DNA of 64,000 nucleotides from Stereum hirsutum FP-91666 SS1 (lineage: Eukaryota > Basidiomycota > Agaricomycetes > Russulales > Stereaceae), in contig NW_006763148.1 of assembly GCF_000264905.1 (NCBI RefSeq), positions 775,575 through 839,574 on the forward strand, in the 5' to 3' direction. Made by a program: the position numbers and the translations under genes. Of the stretch, positions 1 through 9,764 are shown piece after piece. How positions within the stretch are numbered: the first letter of the stretch is position 1; every line of letters starts with the position of its first letter. Under the pieces are notes generated by a model, which had not been told where the DNA came from, ran no database searches, and was given only the letters and a program-made list of their open reading frames with translations.

Positions 1-67
1 CGTGCGCGACTACGAAGATCGTGGAGCTCTCATCGGGACGGATGATCCCCGAGCACATACGCCAGGT

Positions 68-346
68 TCAGGGCTTGGCTTTTATTATGATATCGCCACG
101 CTTGTTCGGGAGGGCGGGGTCCTCGCTGGTGGCGAAGACATCGCTCTTGATGATGTGGCATCGGAAGAGGACGGTGTGAGCACTCGTGGAGGGTGTGCAG
201 TTGTTGCGATGGAGGTAGGTGAGGATCAGGCAGGTGATGTAGTTGATATTGTTAGGGAAGGAATGCCTGGATTCGGAGAGAACGTGGAGGTGTGGAAGGA
301 TGCGTTTGGGGTCGATAGGGTCGTGGTTGCGACGAGGAGTAGTTGA
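68..346 (-). CDS. Unrecognised protein, 3' coding segment
   Basis: On the minus strand this stretch is open and nearly every codon ends in C or G (runs of ctc, cac, aac, atc, acc, tgc). The well-conserved genes of the window show the same bias. The antisense reading on the plus strand is also open but lacks it. The peptide contains a hydrophobic stretch (NYITCLILTYL) and ends at a stop at 68-70. No start codon or upstream exon could be placed with confidence, and the true gene may run off the left edge through another splice. I do not recognise a family. It may be a terminal exon or a remnant. Confidence 0.3.
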   Translation of the reverse strand, partial: STTPRRNHDPIDPKRILPHLHVLSESRHSFPNNINYITCLILTYLHRNNCTPSTSAHTVLFRCHIIKSDVFATSEDPALPNKRGDIIIKAKP

Positions 347-586
347 TCTGAGACACATCCCCATTTTTGCGAGGGGACATTTGTCTGCTTTCACAGGAGA
401 AAAATCCGTTCGGCAGAGCGATCGGTTTGGCTGATGTCATACGGACTGAGAAATGAAAGTACATTGCCAAAAAAAACTGCTTGCGTCAAAACGCTTCCCG
501 TCGAATCTTCATGACTATGGTACACGTATTAGACTGCCAAAAGCCCAAGAAATAGCTGCTCAAATGTTACTTCCGAGGATTCCTGA

Positions 587-1938
587 TTAGTAGCCCTCCG
601 AGCCCGAAACCGTCTCCGACTCGTCCTCCGGCGAGAACGAAGACGACCAAAGCCTCTTCTCCACCAAGAAAGTCCTGACAATCTGCCCCACCCTTTCACT
701 GTTTCCTTCAGACGGCGTTCTAATTCTGTCCTCTAATATCCTCTCCCTGATCTCGGCCACCAATACAGTGTTATTGAAATTGAGGTATGCCGCTTCAGCA
801 GCGGTAAGAGGCTCTTTACGCGCGGCGAGAGCGATGAAGCCTTCGGTTGTCCATTGCAAGATCTTGCGCCTGGTCCCGATAGTGACCTTCTCCACGGGCG
901 TAGCAATGGCGGAGAAACGCTTCATGGCGAGATCATGGATTGCGGTAGAATGGAACGCCCGAGAGAACTCAAGGACGAGTGACCAACCGTACGGTGTTTC
1001 TTCGACCTGGCCAGAAGAAGGTCTGGTATAGCCAGAACAATGTTTGTTAGGCAACACAACACTACATTTGAAATGGTGACAGCTTACCCGGGGTACAAAG
1101 CCAACAATAGCGTCTCGATGGCCTGGCGTTTTATCTGGATAGGCCAGGTTCCAACGGCGCCCAGATCATGGACGAAGTTCGCACGGTACTGCATGACCCT
1201 CTCAACAAATTCGGGAGCCCAGCGAGAAACCACCGACCGATGGACACAGTAGTGGAGACCGTTGATCTAAGCAGATGGGTGTTTAGCAAAGGGATTCAAT
1301 AACACCGATTGTGCACTATGATGTGCGAAAACATCCGCACGAACCTGGAAGTCCATATTGCCATCCACGAAGTAATAAACGGGATGTTTCTCGATAGGCT
1401 CACTGCTCGTAAGATTCATCGGAGTAGTTTCTGCACGACCGGGTGAAGATGTATTCGCATAGTGCGAGTGATGGTTCGCGTTCGTATGGTTCGTCGGTGA
1501 AGGGGCCTGATTTGGAGGCGGTGGTGGGTGGTTCACGAACGACGAGGCCGAACGATCAACGAGCGGAGGGACCTGACTCGGAATCTGAGGTAGACCGGTC
1601 TGTGACCCATGATTATTCAGTGGCAGACTCAGGCGCTGCAACTGTCGAACAGCTTCAATGACATCTATCGTCTGGGCCGCGAACTGGGCCGAGGGCGCCG
1701 TGTCAAGACCGGCATCCGTCTGACCGCCAGATGTGGCTGGCCCTAAATTCGACATAGTCGAGGAGAACGGCGTCCCAACTCGGGGTAACGGTGGCCAAAG
1801 AGGGTTGGTATGACCCGGAAGAGATTGATACGCCTCGGTAGGCGAATGAACGGTACTGAAGGCAGAGGGAGTGGCAGGCTGAGCGAGATCTGAAGAACTC
1901 TCTGACGGCGACTGAGTGCTGTAGGAGTGCCAGCTCAT
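587..1938 (-). CDS. BTB/POZ domain protein
   Basis: Three exons are proposed: 1938-1306, 1266-1088 and 1022-587. The intron at 1023-1087 is well supported by frame and splice signals. The first intron ends at 1267, but its donor may be 1305 or 1332; both keep frame, giving about 415 or 406 residues. The first ~190 residues are disordered and rich in Ser, Pro and Gln. A BTB-like domain follows: a YYFVDG...FQVRAD strand pair, then YCVHRSVVSRWAPEF, the usual VHRSVLSR-type motif of fungal BTB proteins. The C-terminal half (ETPYGWSLVLEFSRAF, then AMKRF, then PLTAAEAAYL) matches the helical region that follows BTB in the large Agaricomycete families. Such proteins are often Cullin-3 adaptors or transcription-associated; no substrate can be inferred. 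A TATA box lies about 70 nt upstream of the ATG. Confidence 0.7.
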
Positions 1939-2003
1939 GTATTCTGGTGTTGTAATTCGAATGATGAATTCGAATGGTGGTGGAGAAGAAGGAAAAGGTC
2001 AAC

Positions 2004-2010
2004 ATATATA
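2004..2010 (-). promoter_or_regulatory. TATA box of the BTB gene
   Basis: The minus strand reads TATATATG here, 66-72 nt upstream of the BTB start codon at 1938. Position and sequence fit a core promoter. There is no transcript evidence. Confidence 0.45.
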
Positions 2011-2149
2011 AGCGCCCGGCGGCGAGGTGTTTCACGCCCCTATTCTCTCACGCACTCCGTGTCGCCACACCGTGCCACCAGCTCGCAAAACTTGAAGAAC
2101 TTACATTCATCCTCAGACCACGACCTTTTCATACTGAGTAGAACATGAT

Positions 2150-3118
2150 GCAGTACTCGATGTATTAAAGAGAGACGAAGCCCTGGACCGGAGCAAAACA
2201 TCCAGGGTCCGCCACTAGCAACGACGATTGCTATATTCTGCGAGGGATAGGATCAAGACCAGCAACAGAGGATCAAAGCGTATAGTAAACTAACCAAGAG
2301 AGTAACCAAAACAGAGCGAGAACGCAAGATGCGATTCAAATGCGATTGTGAGTCAACGGTTCGGAGGGGGGGATAGATGAAGAATACTAGACGGACACAG
2401 CAGAAGAGTTGTATAGTAAAACAACTAGACGAGTGGCTAAGCAGACTGCAATATAAGAGAGTAGATAATTGTGCCACGAACGAGACAAGACGAGATGCGA
2501 TGCGGCGCCCCAATAGATTCAGTGGAAGGGGATAGATGAGACATAATCTGAAAAGAAATAATGCTATGTACGAGAATATGAATGATGTATACACAAAAAT
2601 ACGGACAGGATAGATTGGATAGGCGAGAGTAGCAGGAAACACAACAAAACATGTTGCAGCGAGATGGTAGCAAATCGTGAAGATCGCAAAACAAGCAGTA
2701 CAGTACTGAGACAGCGGAGATGAGCATGATATAACATCGCGAGGACAGAGAAGCATAGTGGGGATGACACAAGACGGCCCAGACGAGGGACCCGTGCGAG
2801 ATGCGAGACGAGAGATGATACGTACGATAACAAAACAAACAACAAACTGATGAAAAAAGTAACAAAACAACAATACGATGACGAACTGGTCATGCCGAGA
2901 TATCTATGGACGTGCGGACAGCTTACCGCTGCGTATACGCCATCAGATGGCCGAAAACTTGGGCCAAAAGCACGCCAGCGCGTCCGTGTCAGGGCTCAGC
3001 ACCGATTGATGAGCGGTTTGAGTATTGGTGGAAGAAGTGGGAGGCTGAGGCGGAGACGGATACAAGGCGGATGGTGACGGATGCGAGGAGGAATACAACA
3101 AAGATATATGAATAAATT
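2150..3118. other. No gene seen; purine-rich plus strand, probable 3' UTR or terminal sequence of the next gene
   Basis: The plus strand is strongly purine-rich. All three minus frames therefore stay open for long stretches (2253-2893), but the conceptual peptides are Ser/Cys/Leu/Ile-rich with no domain. The section next to 3119 is probably the last 3'-UTR exon of the disordered-protein gene at 3234-5720. Similar purine-rich downstream regions occur at 6900-7540 and 10330-10870 behind its two paralogues. Confidence 0.4.
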
Positions 3119-3179
3119 CTAAAACCAAACATGACCGAGTCAGTGCTTCGAAGAAAGGGGCATAAACGACAGGACTTAC
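3119..3179 (-). other. Predicted intron in the 3' UTR of array gene 1
   Basis: The minus strand has GTAAGTCC at 3179 and TTGGTTTTAG ending at 3119, giving a 61-nt intron. Its donor lies 54 nt after the last base of the stop codon at 3234. The two paralogues downstream have an intron at the equivalent place, which supports this as a real splice event. Confidence 0.55.
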
Positions 3180-3233
3180 CATACTGTCTTCACAGACAGT
3201 TATCGTCCCTCGAAGCGGTCATCTACATTTACT

Positions 3234-5720
3234 TCACTTCTTCCTCGCTGCACTTGCCTTACCACTCCCTTTACCCCCCGCCGCAATCGCAGCGTCAGCA
3301 TCTCGCGCCTTCGCACTCTTCCTCCTCATCCGCTTCGCCCGCGGTTCCTGCACCTGCACCTCCCCAGCCCCAATCTCAGGCTCGGTGTCGCCGACCACAT
3401 CCACCAACACGTCGTTCTCACTAGGCTCGTGCCCCAATTCCCGCTTCCTCTTCGTACCACGAGTAGTAGCGGCCGTGGTGGTCGTGATGACGGTGGAGGT
3501 AGCAGGAACCCTACCCCTAGCCTTGCGCCTGTCCTTCTCCTCGGAGGCAGGGGCAACAACGGAAACTTTCTGTGGAGAGTGGATGCCCTTGAGAACACCG
3601 GCCTCCTCGCGTGATTCGAGCTGAGAGTAACGTCTTGGGGGAGTTGATGGCAGGGCTTCAGGTGTGGGCCGCGGGGAAGTGGATGGTCCAGAAACAGCCT
3701 CGGGATGAGAAGCGAGAGACTTTGAGCTCGATGTCGTCGCCCTCTCCTCGATGATAGCAGCGGCTACCAAGGACAAATCGAGGGTTGACTCGGGCGCGGT
3801 CGCCCCCGATGCTGCATGTGTCGGCGATGCGGCCTGCACAGGGGCAGGGGGAGCTGGAGAGGGGGCAGTAGCTGGAGCTGGTATGCTGCCCGCGACTTTG
3901 GCGGAGTTGAGCGGGATGATTTTGATTTTGGCGAACCCATCAGGTTTCGCTCGCGAGATCACGTTATAGTTCTCCGCCGTCTGCACCACCTCGTCCACGA
4001 TTACCTCGCCCTCGGTATTGTCGCCATCATTGACAGCCTTCGCCTTCGCTTTTCCCTTCCCCGCCTTACCCGTGACCACAGGCTTCGGAACCGTGGCGGT
4101 CAGACCAGGATGACCAGGCATATCGGGGCCAATGACGGTGCTGGGGGTCGAGGTGATCACGAAATCACCACTTCTCGGGAGCTTCTTCACAGTGCGGCGT
4201 ACGACGGAGGCGTTGTTCGAGGCAGCGGTGTGGGTGGGAATGGGAGGGGTGACACCATCCTCAATGTGAGTGGTTGAAATGGCCGGGGCTGGTGCGGGTT
4301 GCTTGCCCCTAGCACTGCGCCGAGCAGGGGCAGGAGCAGGGACAGGAGCAGGGGGAGGAGAAGCGATACGGACGGGAGACTCAGCCCCTTGACGCGCGTC
4401 CGTGCCCGCAGACGCAACTAGCACCTCAACCTCAACGTCGACCACCTCGTCCTCGACTTCCACGGCTTCCTCCACCGGCTCTTGCGCAACCGCAGGAGCG
4501 GGCTCAGCAACATCCTTCTTCAACCTAGCGCTCCGCCGTGGGGCGACATTCTCCACCACCACCTTCTTCGCCCTCGCCCTCTTCGCCTTCTTCTCCGGTG
4601 CTACCGCCGTTTTGGTCTTCTTCTGAGCAGCCACAGCTGTAACCTTCCTCCCCTTCCCCTTGCCCCCCATCCTGGGCTGTGGGACCTGAACCTGCGCCCG
4701 TGGAGTGCTGTGCCAGGTTGCTAACTCCCTCCGCTCCATCTCTTCCTTTTCCTCCGCCGCCTTCTGCGCCTTGACCCTCTGGGCCTCCATAACAATGCCT
4801 TTCACAATGTAGCAGTCGCGGGCCAAATCGGCAGTCATCGAAAGACCGTCGAGGTAGGCCAATACGGCAGGGCTTGGGCGTGCGTGCTCGCATAGAGAGG
4901 ACACGGTAGTGCGGGAGCGTGACGTGGAAGTACGCCATTCTATCAGGGCGTTCTTGAAGGACGCCCTGTATGCGTGATGGGCGGCAAGGAAGGTGGCGAC
5001 ATCGGCAAGCAAGGAGGGAGGCTCCGAGAGTTCGCAGGGAAGAAAAGTGACTTGGTCATTCTCTGGATAGAAGGAGTGACGGTCAGTGAGGTTTGCTGGA
5101 TGGAAAGGAGAAAGGGAAGGGAGGAGGCAAGTCGCGCACGGGAAGTGGTAGATAAAGCTGAGAAATTGGAACATAATATACGCACCGACCGCATAGCTGA
5201 TTCGGCGAACCGTTTCCTGTTTTTCCTCGTGATTCGGTGGCCAAAAGGCCGTGAAACTGTGGTGCGCGGGCTGGCGAAGTATGGCCACCGCGCCGAGTAC
5301 AAACAAGCTATTTTCCCTCATCAGGGCATTTCCGGCATCGTCGCTTCTCCATGGTTTTGGGCGGCGGAGACGCTCGTTCTGAAGATACAGTTGCATGTAA
5401 GGGTGTGACGTGGTTGGCAGCCCGCCGATATCCGTTGGATCTGCGGGGATGGGGGACTGGAATATGGCGTATGTAGGGTGGGGACGGATGATGAAGGGTG
5501 CCGTGGGGGTGATGGTGGACGGCCCAGGAGGTGGGTGGTCATCGCTTCTGGCGATGTGTATATCGCTGCACTCGGTAGACGGTGTTTCCGGAGGAGAAAT
5601 GAGTGTCGCCCTGTCACAAGAGAGGGCGTGTCGAGTCGTGATTGGGGTAGCAGACCTGTAGGCGATGTATGGTGGTGGCGAGCGCGGTGGCCCAGAGAGC
5701 ATCTGTCCGAAAGGCATCAT
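3234..5720 (-). CDS. Disordered basic nuclear-type protein, array member 1
   Basis: The open frame has 828 codons and starts with two Met codons. A 123-nt in-frame intron (5063-5185, GTGCGT...CCAG) is likely; removing it leaves about 787 residues and deletes an odd Cys/Phe-rich insert. The first ~110 residues are Pro-rich. Residues ~125-330 look globular and helical (a SLFVLGAVAILRQ segment, a LADVATFLAAHHAYR segment), followed by a charged coiled-coil-like helix. The rest is low complexity, with repeated Lys/Arg clusters resembling nuclear localisation signals (PRRSARLKK, RRSARGK, RGTKRKREL, AKRMRRKSAKAR), acidic patches and Pro/Ala runs. The tail shares the EPRAKR-(M/T)-R block with the two neighbours, and the VIGPDMPG motif matches MGPGMPG in member 2. 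Unlike them it has the extra globular N-terminal part. Chromatin or nucleic-acid association is plausible from composition only. Confidence 0.6.
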   Translation of the reverse strand: MMPFGQMLSGPPRSPPPYIAYRSATPITTRHALSCDRATLISPPETPSTECSDIHIARSDDHPPPGPSTITPTAPFIIRPHPTYAIFQSPIPADPTDIGGLPTTSHPYMQLYLQNERLRRPKPWRSDDAGNALMRENSLFVLGAVAILRQPAHHSFTAFWPPNHEEKQETVRRISYAVGAYIMFQFLSFIYHFPCATCLLPSLSPFHPANLTDRHSFYPENDQVTFLPCELSEPPSLLADVATFLAAHHAYRASFKNALIEWRTSTSRSRTTVSSLCEHARPSPAVLAYLDGLSMTADLARDCYIVKGIVMEAQRVKAQKAAEEKEEMERRELATWHSTPRAQVQVPQPRMGGKGKGRKVTAVAAQKKTKTAVAPEKKAKRARAKKVVVENVAPRRSARLKKDVAEPAPAVAQEPVEEAVEVEDEVVDVEVEVLVASAGTDARQGAESPVRIASPPPAPVPAPAPARRSARGKQPAPAPAISTTHIEDGVTPPIPTHTAASNNASVVRRTVKKLPRSGDFVITSTPSTVIGPDMPGHPGLTATVPKPVVTGKAGKGKAKAKAVNDGDNTEGEVIVDEVVQTAENYNVISRAKPDGFAKIKIIPLNSAKVAGSIPAPATAPSPAPPAPVQAASPTHAASGATAPESTLDLSLVAAAIIEERATTSSSKSLASHPEAVSGPSTSPRPTPEALPSTPPRRYSQLESREEAGVLKGIHSPQKVSVVAPASEEKDRRKARGRVPATSTVITTTTAATTRGTKRKRELGHEPSENDVLVDVVGDTEPEIGAGEVQVQEPRAKRMRRKSAKARDADAAIAAGGKGSGKASAARKK

Positions 5721-7542
5721 CAGAGGCTGATGTCGAGCGGAAGAGGGATGGGAGAGAGGAGAGATAGATGTGGAAGGGAAGAGGGAGATCCGGGGCTGTC
5801 AAGCGCAGAGCGTCGAGGATTATATGTGAGAGCACAACGAGCCAAAGAGGAAGTCGCAAACAGATGAGTATAAGAGGAAGGTGTGTCCGCACGTGTTCTA
5901 GGGTTTGGGGTCGTCGGAGTGTAGGACGAGGGTGGGCGAAGGAGCATATCGAAATTCGACGTACCATAATAAATGCAGACCATAATGTGCACGGCTCTCA
6001 TCCGCGCTTCCCACGGGCGCTATTGGTCTGCACTATCAGTGCTTTATCGTCGCTTCATCATCTTCCCCGATGTCCGCTCTTTTGTTCCCTATAATCTGGA
6101 ACAACGAAGAATTCCAAGCCCCACACTTGCGGCATCGTATCCCGCGCTTCTTCCAGCGTACTGCGCCGACCAACCCATACGTCCCCAAGGCGCAGTGTAA
6201 GCGTGTAAAGTTAAGATACTGGGGAGCATAAAGTTGCTGAGAATTACTGGAGAACGAGCATGCAAAGAGAGAGCCTGAGGTCAACGGCGAGTAAAAGCGC
6301 TCGAGACAGACACGCCAGTCGCTTGATTGCACCGTCCGAGCCAGTTCATAGAGCATCCACAGTGTTGCGTATAAGGTGCTGATAAAATCAAGCAAAAATC
6401 CCCGAAAAATCGCCGGAGGGCGAGCGCACAAAGGGAGGGCTGGACGTCGTTGAGGACGACCGCGGGGAACTTCCGATCGTGTCGGAGGTTTCTACTATAT
6501 TCTCCCACGCTCACTCTCATTCCGTGAAGTGCCACTGTGGCGTACGGGGTGTGGGGGAGCGCAGCAGCCGAGCACCACTTCAACCCGGACAATCGTTGAT
6601 TTTTGCCTCTGTATATCGCATAGTAGACATCTCATGTTCTTCAATGGACTATGCTCATCTTGAAATTCAAGAAGAAACTGTAAGGTGCAGAACAGATGCA
6701 GTTGAATCGAAGTTCGCTGAAACAAGGCAGAGTCGAATCAAACAAGCACACTTCCGGTCGTATAGAAATTGTATTCCGATTGTATTGATACACGCGATAA
6801 CAGACAGAATAATGAAAACACTGACAGCGACAAACTAGCTATAGTATGAGCGCAAGCGATTGAGACAGCAAACTTGGAAAGCGGGCATAGTATGTGTGCT
6901 AAGACGAGATGCGAGACGGGATGATGTGACAGTGGTAAGTGAGTGAGTAAGTAATCCAGACAGCCAACGCTCTCTACATGAGGGTGCAAAAAATACATGA
7001 GGATGCCATGATACATGACAACAAAAAATGAGAGCGTCGGCGAGAAGTAAAAAGTGATAAAAAGGAATCAGGATAGCGTGCTCAGTGGTGAGGTAATTGC
7101 TACAGGAATCCAGAGATGAGAATATAGCGAGATAATAGAAAATAAATCGAGGAAGGTTGATGAAGATCAAAACACGAGCCGGGGAAGAGACGAGAGACTG
7201 GGGAGATAGCAGGAGAGCATAGCGGTATGGTGCAGAGCGAGATGTAGGGGATGAAAGTGCAGAAACTAGGAAAACATAGATGAGATGAGATTGAGAGAGC
7301 TACAGAGCACGGAGACAGAGAAAACAGAGATAGCAAAACAAGCAATACAGAGCAATACAGCAGACTCGAAGACACAGCATTGCAAGCTGCGCCAAACTTT
7401 GACGCGACCCACGTGATCGCGATTCATATATGAATAGGGGCTGAAGGGCCCCGAGGCGCGTCGAGGAGAGTAAGGAAGTGGGCAATGGGCAGTAGGGGAG
7501 TAAGGCAAAGGAGACGATGGAGAGTGTCAAATATGGATAACT
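5721..7542. other. Intergenic and 3'-flank sequence without a gene call
   Basis: From 5721 to about 6400 lies the upstream region of array gene 1; no core promoter motif stands out. From about 6400 on it is the 3' flank and UTR of array gene 2, with blocks repeated behind gene 3 (for example GCAGAGTCGAATCAAACAAG near 6727 and GAGAGCGTCGGCGAGAAG near 7029). The long minus-strand ORFs at 6835-7530 are products of the pyrimidine-rich minus strand and show no domain. Confidence 0.4.
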
Positions 7543-7608
7543 CTACAAAAGAAACACCCGCATCAGCACACAGAATACCTCGAAAAAAAGACAGAAAAAA
7601 AGACTCAC
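7543..7608 (-). other. Predicted intron in the 3' UTR of array gene 2
   Basis: The minus strand reads GGACTTG|GTGAGTC at 7608 and TTTTGTAG|AGTTATCC at 7543, giving 66 nt. The donor lies 59 nt after the end of the stop codon. Both splice sites and flanking exon bases are conserved in array gene 3. Confidence 0.6.
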
Positions 7609-7667
7609 CAAGTCCTCGTCCCAATCTTGCTCCTCCAGCCAGTCCTCCACTTCATTCTCCACTCCAT

Positions 7668-9647
7668 TTATTTCCTCTTCGTCGCACGCCTCTTCGGCTT
7701 CACCGCCTTCCCCCCAGTCTGAGCGACAGCCTCGACCAACTTGGCCTTCTCGCTCTTCACCCTCGTCCGCTTCGCCCGCGGCTCCTCCCTCTCCTTCTCC
7801 ACCTCGGCCTCCGGCTCACCGACAATATCGACGTCCATCGCCTCTGCATCGACATCGATGACGGGGACCTCCCGTTTCCTCTTCGCAACACGCTTCGAGG
7901 GTCCGGCTTCGACTTCGACCTCAACTACGGCCTCGGGTTCGGGTTGGGGTTGAGGCTGTGGTTGAGGGTGAGAGGGTGGCGAAGGAGGAGTGGGAATGGT
8001 GGAAGGGCCGGCATCAGGTTGAGACACTGACACTGCCCGTGTCAGGACTTCTGCGGCGAGAGCTAGAGTATCCAGGGCCGCGGACGCAAGCATGAGCAAG
8101 GACGAGGGCAAGGGAGAGGGAGAGTGGGAGTGGGATGCGACGGGTGCTGGCGATGGTGTGGCCTCAGCACCGAGGTCTAGGATTCCCGCGGCGCGAAGTA
8201 GAGCATCTACACCCTGCTTGCCGGGATCCTGAACAGGACCAGACACGACAGGTGCTGGTGCTGGTGCGGCCTTGCGGGTGAGGACGATCTTTGGCAGTCT
8301 TCTGTTCGGCGAAGGACGGGTAGTGGCGGTATAGGTGTGGTTGCTCACCGCCCTCACTTCCGCATCATCCTCCGTTTCGTCACCACCGACGACTGGCAGA
8401 GCTTTGCCCTTACCCTTATCCTTCACAGACACAGACGACCCGATCGCCGTCGCGTCGCTCTCGCCGGTCCCAGTCTCGTTCTCGCTCCCACTCGCAATCG
8501 GCGCCACCGTCGCATCGCTTTCCCCGTTCCCATTTCCGAGCGCCGAGACATTACTCTCCTTGCTCGAATAACGCAGAGGGCTGCGAACAGGAGACCGAGA
8601 CGCCGTCCTGCGACGTGTCGCTGTCGCAAACAACGCCGTCCGTGCACGTTTCGCAGGCGGAGCATGAGGGGTGAGAAGAGGCGGGTCCGCATCAACAGCG
8701 CGACGTTTCCTAGACGAGGGCCCGGGGGCAGCGAGGAGAGAGGGATCGACGGGTGCGGAGTCAACGAAGGACGAGCTTGGGGTTGGGCCTTCGACTTGGA
8801 TCTCGGGGGCGGGGGAAGAGGATGAAGTGGAGGCAGCACGGCCGGGCATGCCGGGTCCCATGAGGTGAGAGGTTGGGATGATGGGAGTTGGTTGACGGGC
8901 AGGAGGGGGAGAGGAAGGGGAAGGGAGAGAGGGCGTTGTGGCGATGGTGATGGTGGCGGGAATGGGAACGACCTCGGGAGTGGGATCGACGGCTTTAGCT
9001 TGGGTCTTCTTACTCTTCCTGGTACGCTTTGCAGGCTGCGCGCGAGGCTCGCTCTCGTCGTGCTTGCGCTTGTTCCGAGTAGATTTAGGAGCAGATGGTG
9101 CAGGAGCGGCCTGTGCGACTGGAACTGCAACATCCCCGCTCGCGTCTCTCCCATTCCTCTTTGCTTGAAGCCTCTTACTTCTCCTCGCACCCCTGGGCAG
9201 CCAGAGGGAGCGGCCGAAGTATACGTGCATCGGATCACGGGGGACCAGGAATGGCACCCCCGGGCGCATCGCCTCGGGTAGTCGGTCGAATGGGGACTTG
9301 GGGAGACTGGACGGTCCAGCGATAGGTTCGTCGTGCTCCACAGGAATAGTATTTGGTGTGAGCGTGAGTGGTTGTGTGCAGTGTGGGCCAGGAGGGGCCA
9401 GTGTTGGCACCCTCGGACGCATCGCCTCGGGTAGTCGGTCGAATGGGGAATTGGGGAGACTGGACGGTCCAGCGATAGGTTCGTCGTGTTCCATAGGAAT
9501 AGTATTTGGTGTGAGCGTGAGTGGTTGTGTGCAGTGCGGGCCAGGAGGGGCCAGTGTTGGCACCCTCGGACGCATCGCCTCGGGTAGTAGGTCGAATGGG
9601 GACTTGGGGAGACTGGACGGTCCAGCGATAGGTTCGTCGTGTTCCAT
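7668..9647 (-). CDS. Disordered basic nuclear-type protein, array member 2
   Basis: The ATG at 9647 is preferred over the longer open frame (to 9806): the TATA box at 9757-9764 would leave the upstream codons in the 5' leader, and member 3 has the same ATG-to-TATA spacing. This gives about 659 residues. The N-terminus is built of 51-residue repeats (MEHDEPIAGPSSLP...): two complete copies and a diverging third. After it come Lys/Arg clusters (RSKRLQAKR, RNKRKHDESEPR, AKRTRKSKK), Ser/Pro/Ala linkers, a YTATTRPSPN motif, an acidic VIDVDAEAMDVD stretch and a C-terminal basic tail ending KPKRRATKRK. The tail is nearly identical in member 3. I recognise no enzyme domain; composition suggests a nuclear, nucleic-acid- or chromatin-associated role. 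The stop is followed after 59 nt by a 3'-UTR intron. Confidence 0.6.
   Translation of the reverse strand: MEHDEPIAGPSSLPKSPFDLLPEAMRPRVPTLAPPGPHCTQPLTLTPNTIPMEHDEPIAGPSSLPNSPFDRLPEAMRPRVPTLAPPGPHCTQPLTLTPNTIPVEHDEPIAGPSSLPKSPFDRLPEAMRPGVPFLVPRDPMHVYFGRSLWLPRGARRSKRLQAKRNGRDASGDVAVPVAQAAPAPSAPKSTRNKRKHDESEPRAQPAKRTRKSKKTQAKAVDPTPEVVPIPATITIATTPSLPSPSSPPPARQPTPIIPTSHLMGPGMPGRAASTSSSSPAPEIQVEGPTPSSSFVDSAPVDPSLLAAPGPSSRKRRAVDADPPLLTPHAPPAKRARTALFATATRRRTASRSPVRSPLRYSSKESNVSALGNGNGESDATVAPIASGSENETGTGESDATAIGSSVSVKDKGKGKALPVVGGDETEDDAEVRAVSNHTYTATTRPSPNRRLPKIVLTRKAAPAPAPVVSGPVQDPGKQGVDALLRAAGILDLGAEATPSPAPVASHSHSPSPLPSSLLMLASAALDTLALAAEVLTRAVSVSQPDAGPSTIPTPPSPPSHPQPQPQPQPEPEAVVEVEVEAGPSKRVAKRKREVPVIDVDAEAMDVDIVGEPEAEVEKEREEPRAKRTRVKSEKAKLVEAVAQTGGKAVKPKRRATKRK
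9249..9647 (-). repeat. 153-bp in-frame repeats encoding the N-terminus of array gene 2
   Basis: The block beginning CGCATCGCCTCGGGTAGT on the plus strand occurs at 9265, 9418 and 9571, exactly 153 bp apart. Copies differ by only a few bases, so the duplication is recent. Each 51-codon unit ends just before an in-frame MEHDEP (VEHDEP in the third copy), so the first two units each begin with a start codon. Confidence 0.85.
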
Positions 9648-9756
9648 AGTAAGTAATAATGTTTGGTGTGAGCGTAAGAAGTTGTGTGCAGTTAGTTTGT
9701 TGTGTACGGGGGTGTATAGGGTTGTGGGTGGCCGTGTACGGGGTGTCGGGGGCGGG

Positions 9757-9764
9757 TTTATATA
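9757..9764 (-). promoter_or_regulatory. TATA box of array gene 2
   Basis: The minus strand reads TATATAAA, with its last base 110 nt upstream of the ATG at 9647. The same element sits at the identical distance in array gene 3. Confidence 0.65.

Noticed and set aside
2..346. Plus-strand ORF of 114 codons at the left edge
   Set aside because: The antisense frame has the C/G-ending codon bias of real genes here; the plus frame does not and has no start context.
2253..2893. Long minus-strand ORFs open in three frames at once
   Set aside because: The minus strand is pyrimidine-rich, so stop codons are rare in every frame. The peptides are Ser/Cys/Leu/Ile-rich with no domain, and the same pattern recurs behind the paralogous genes as UTR.
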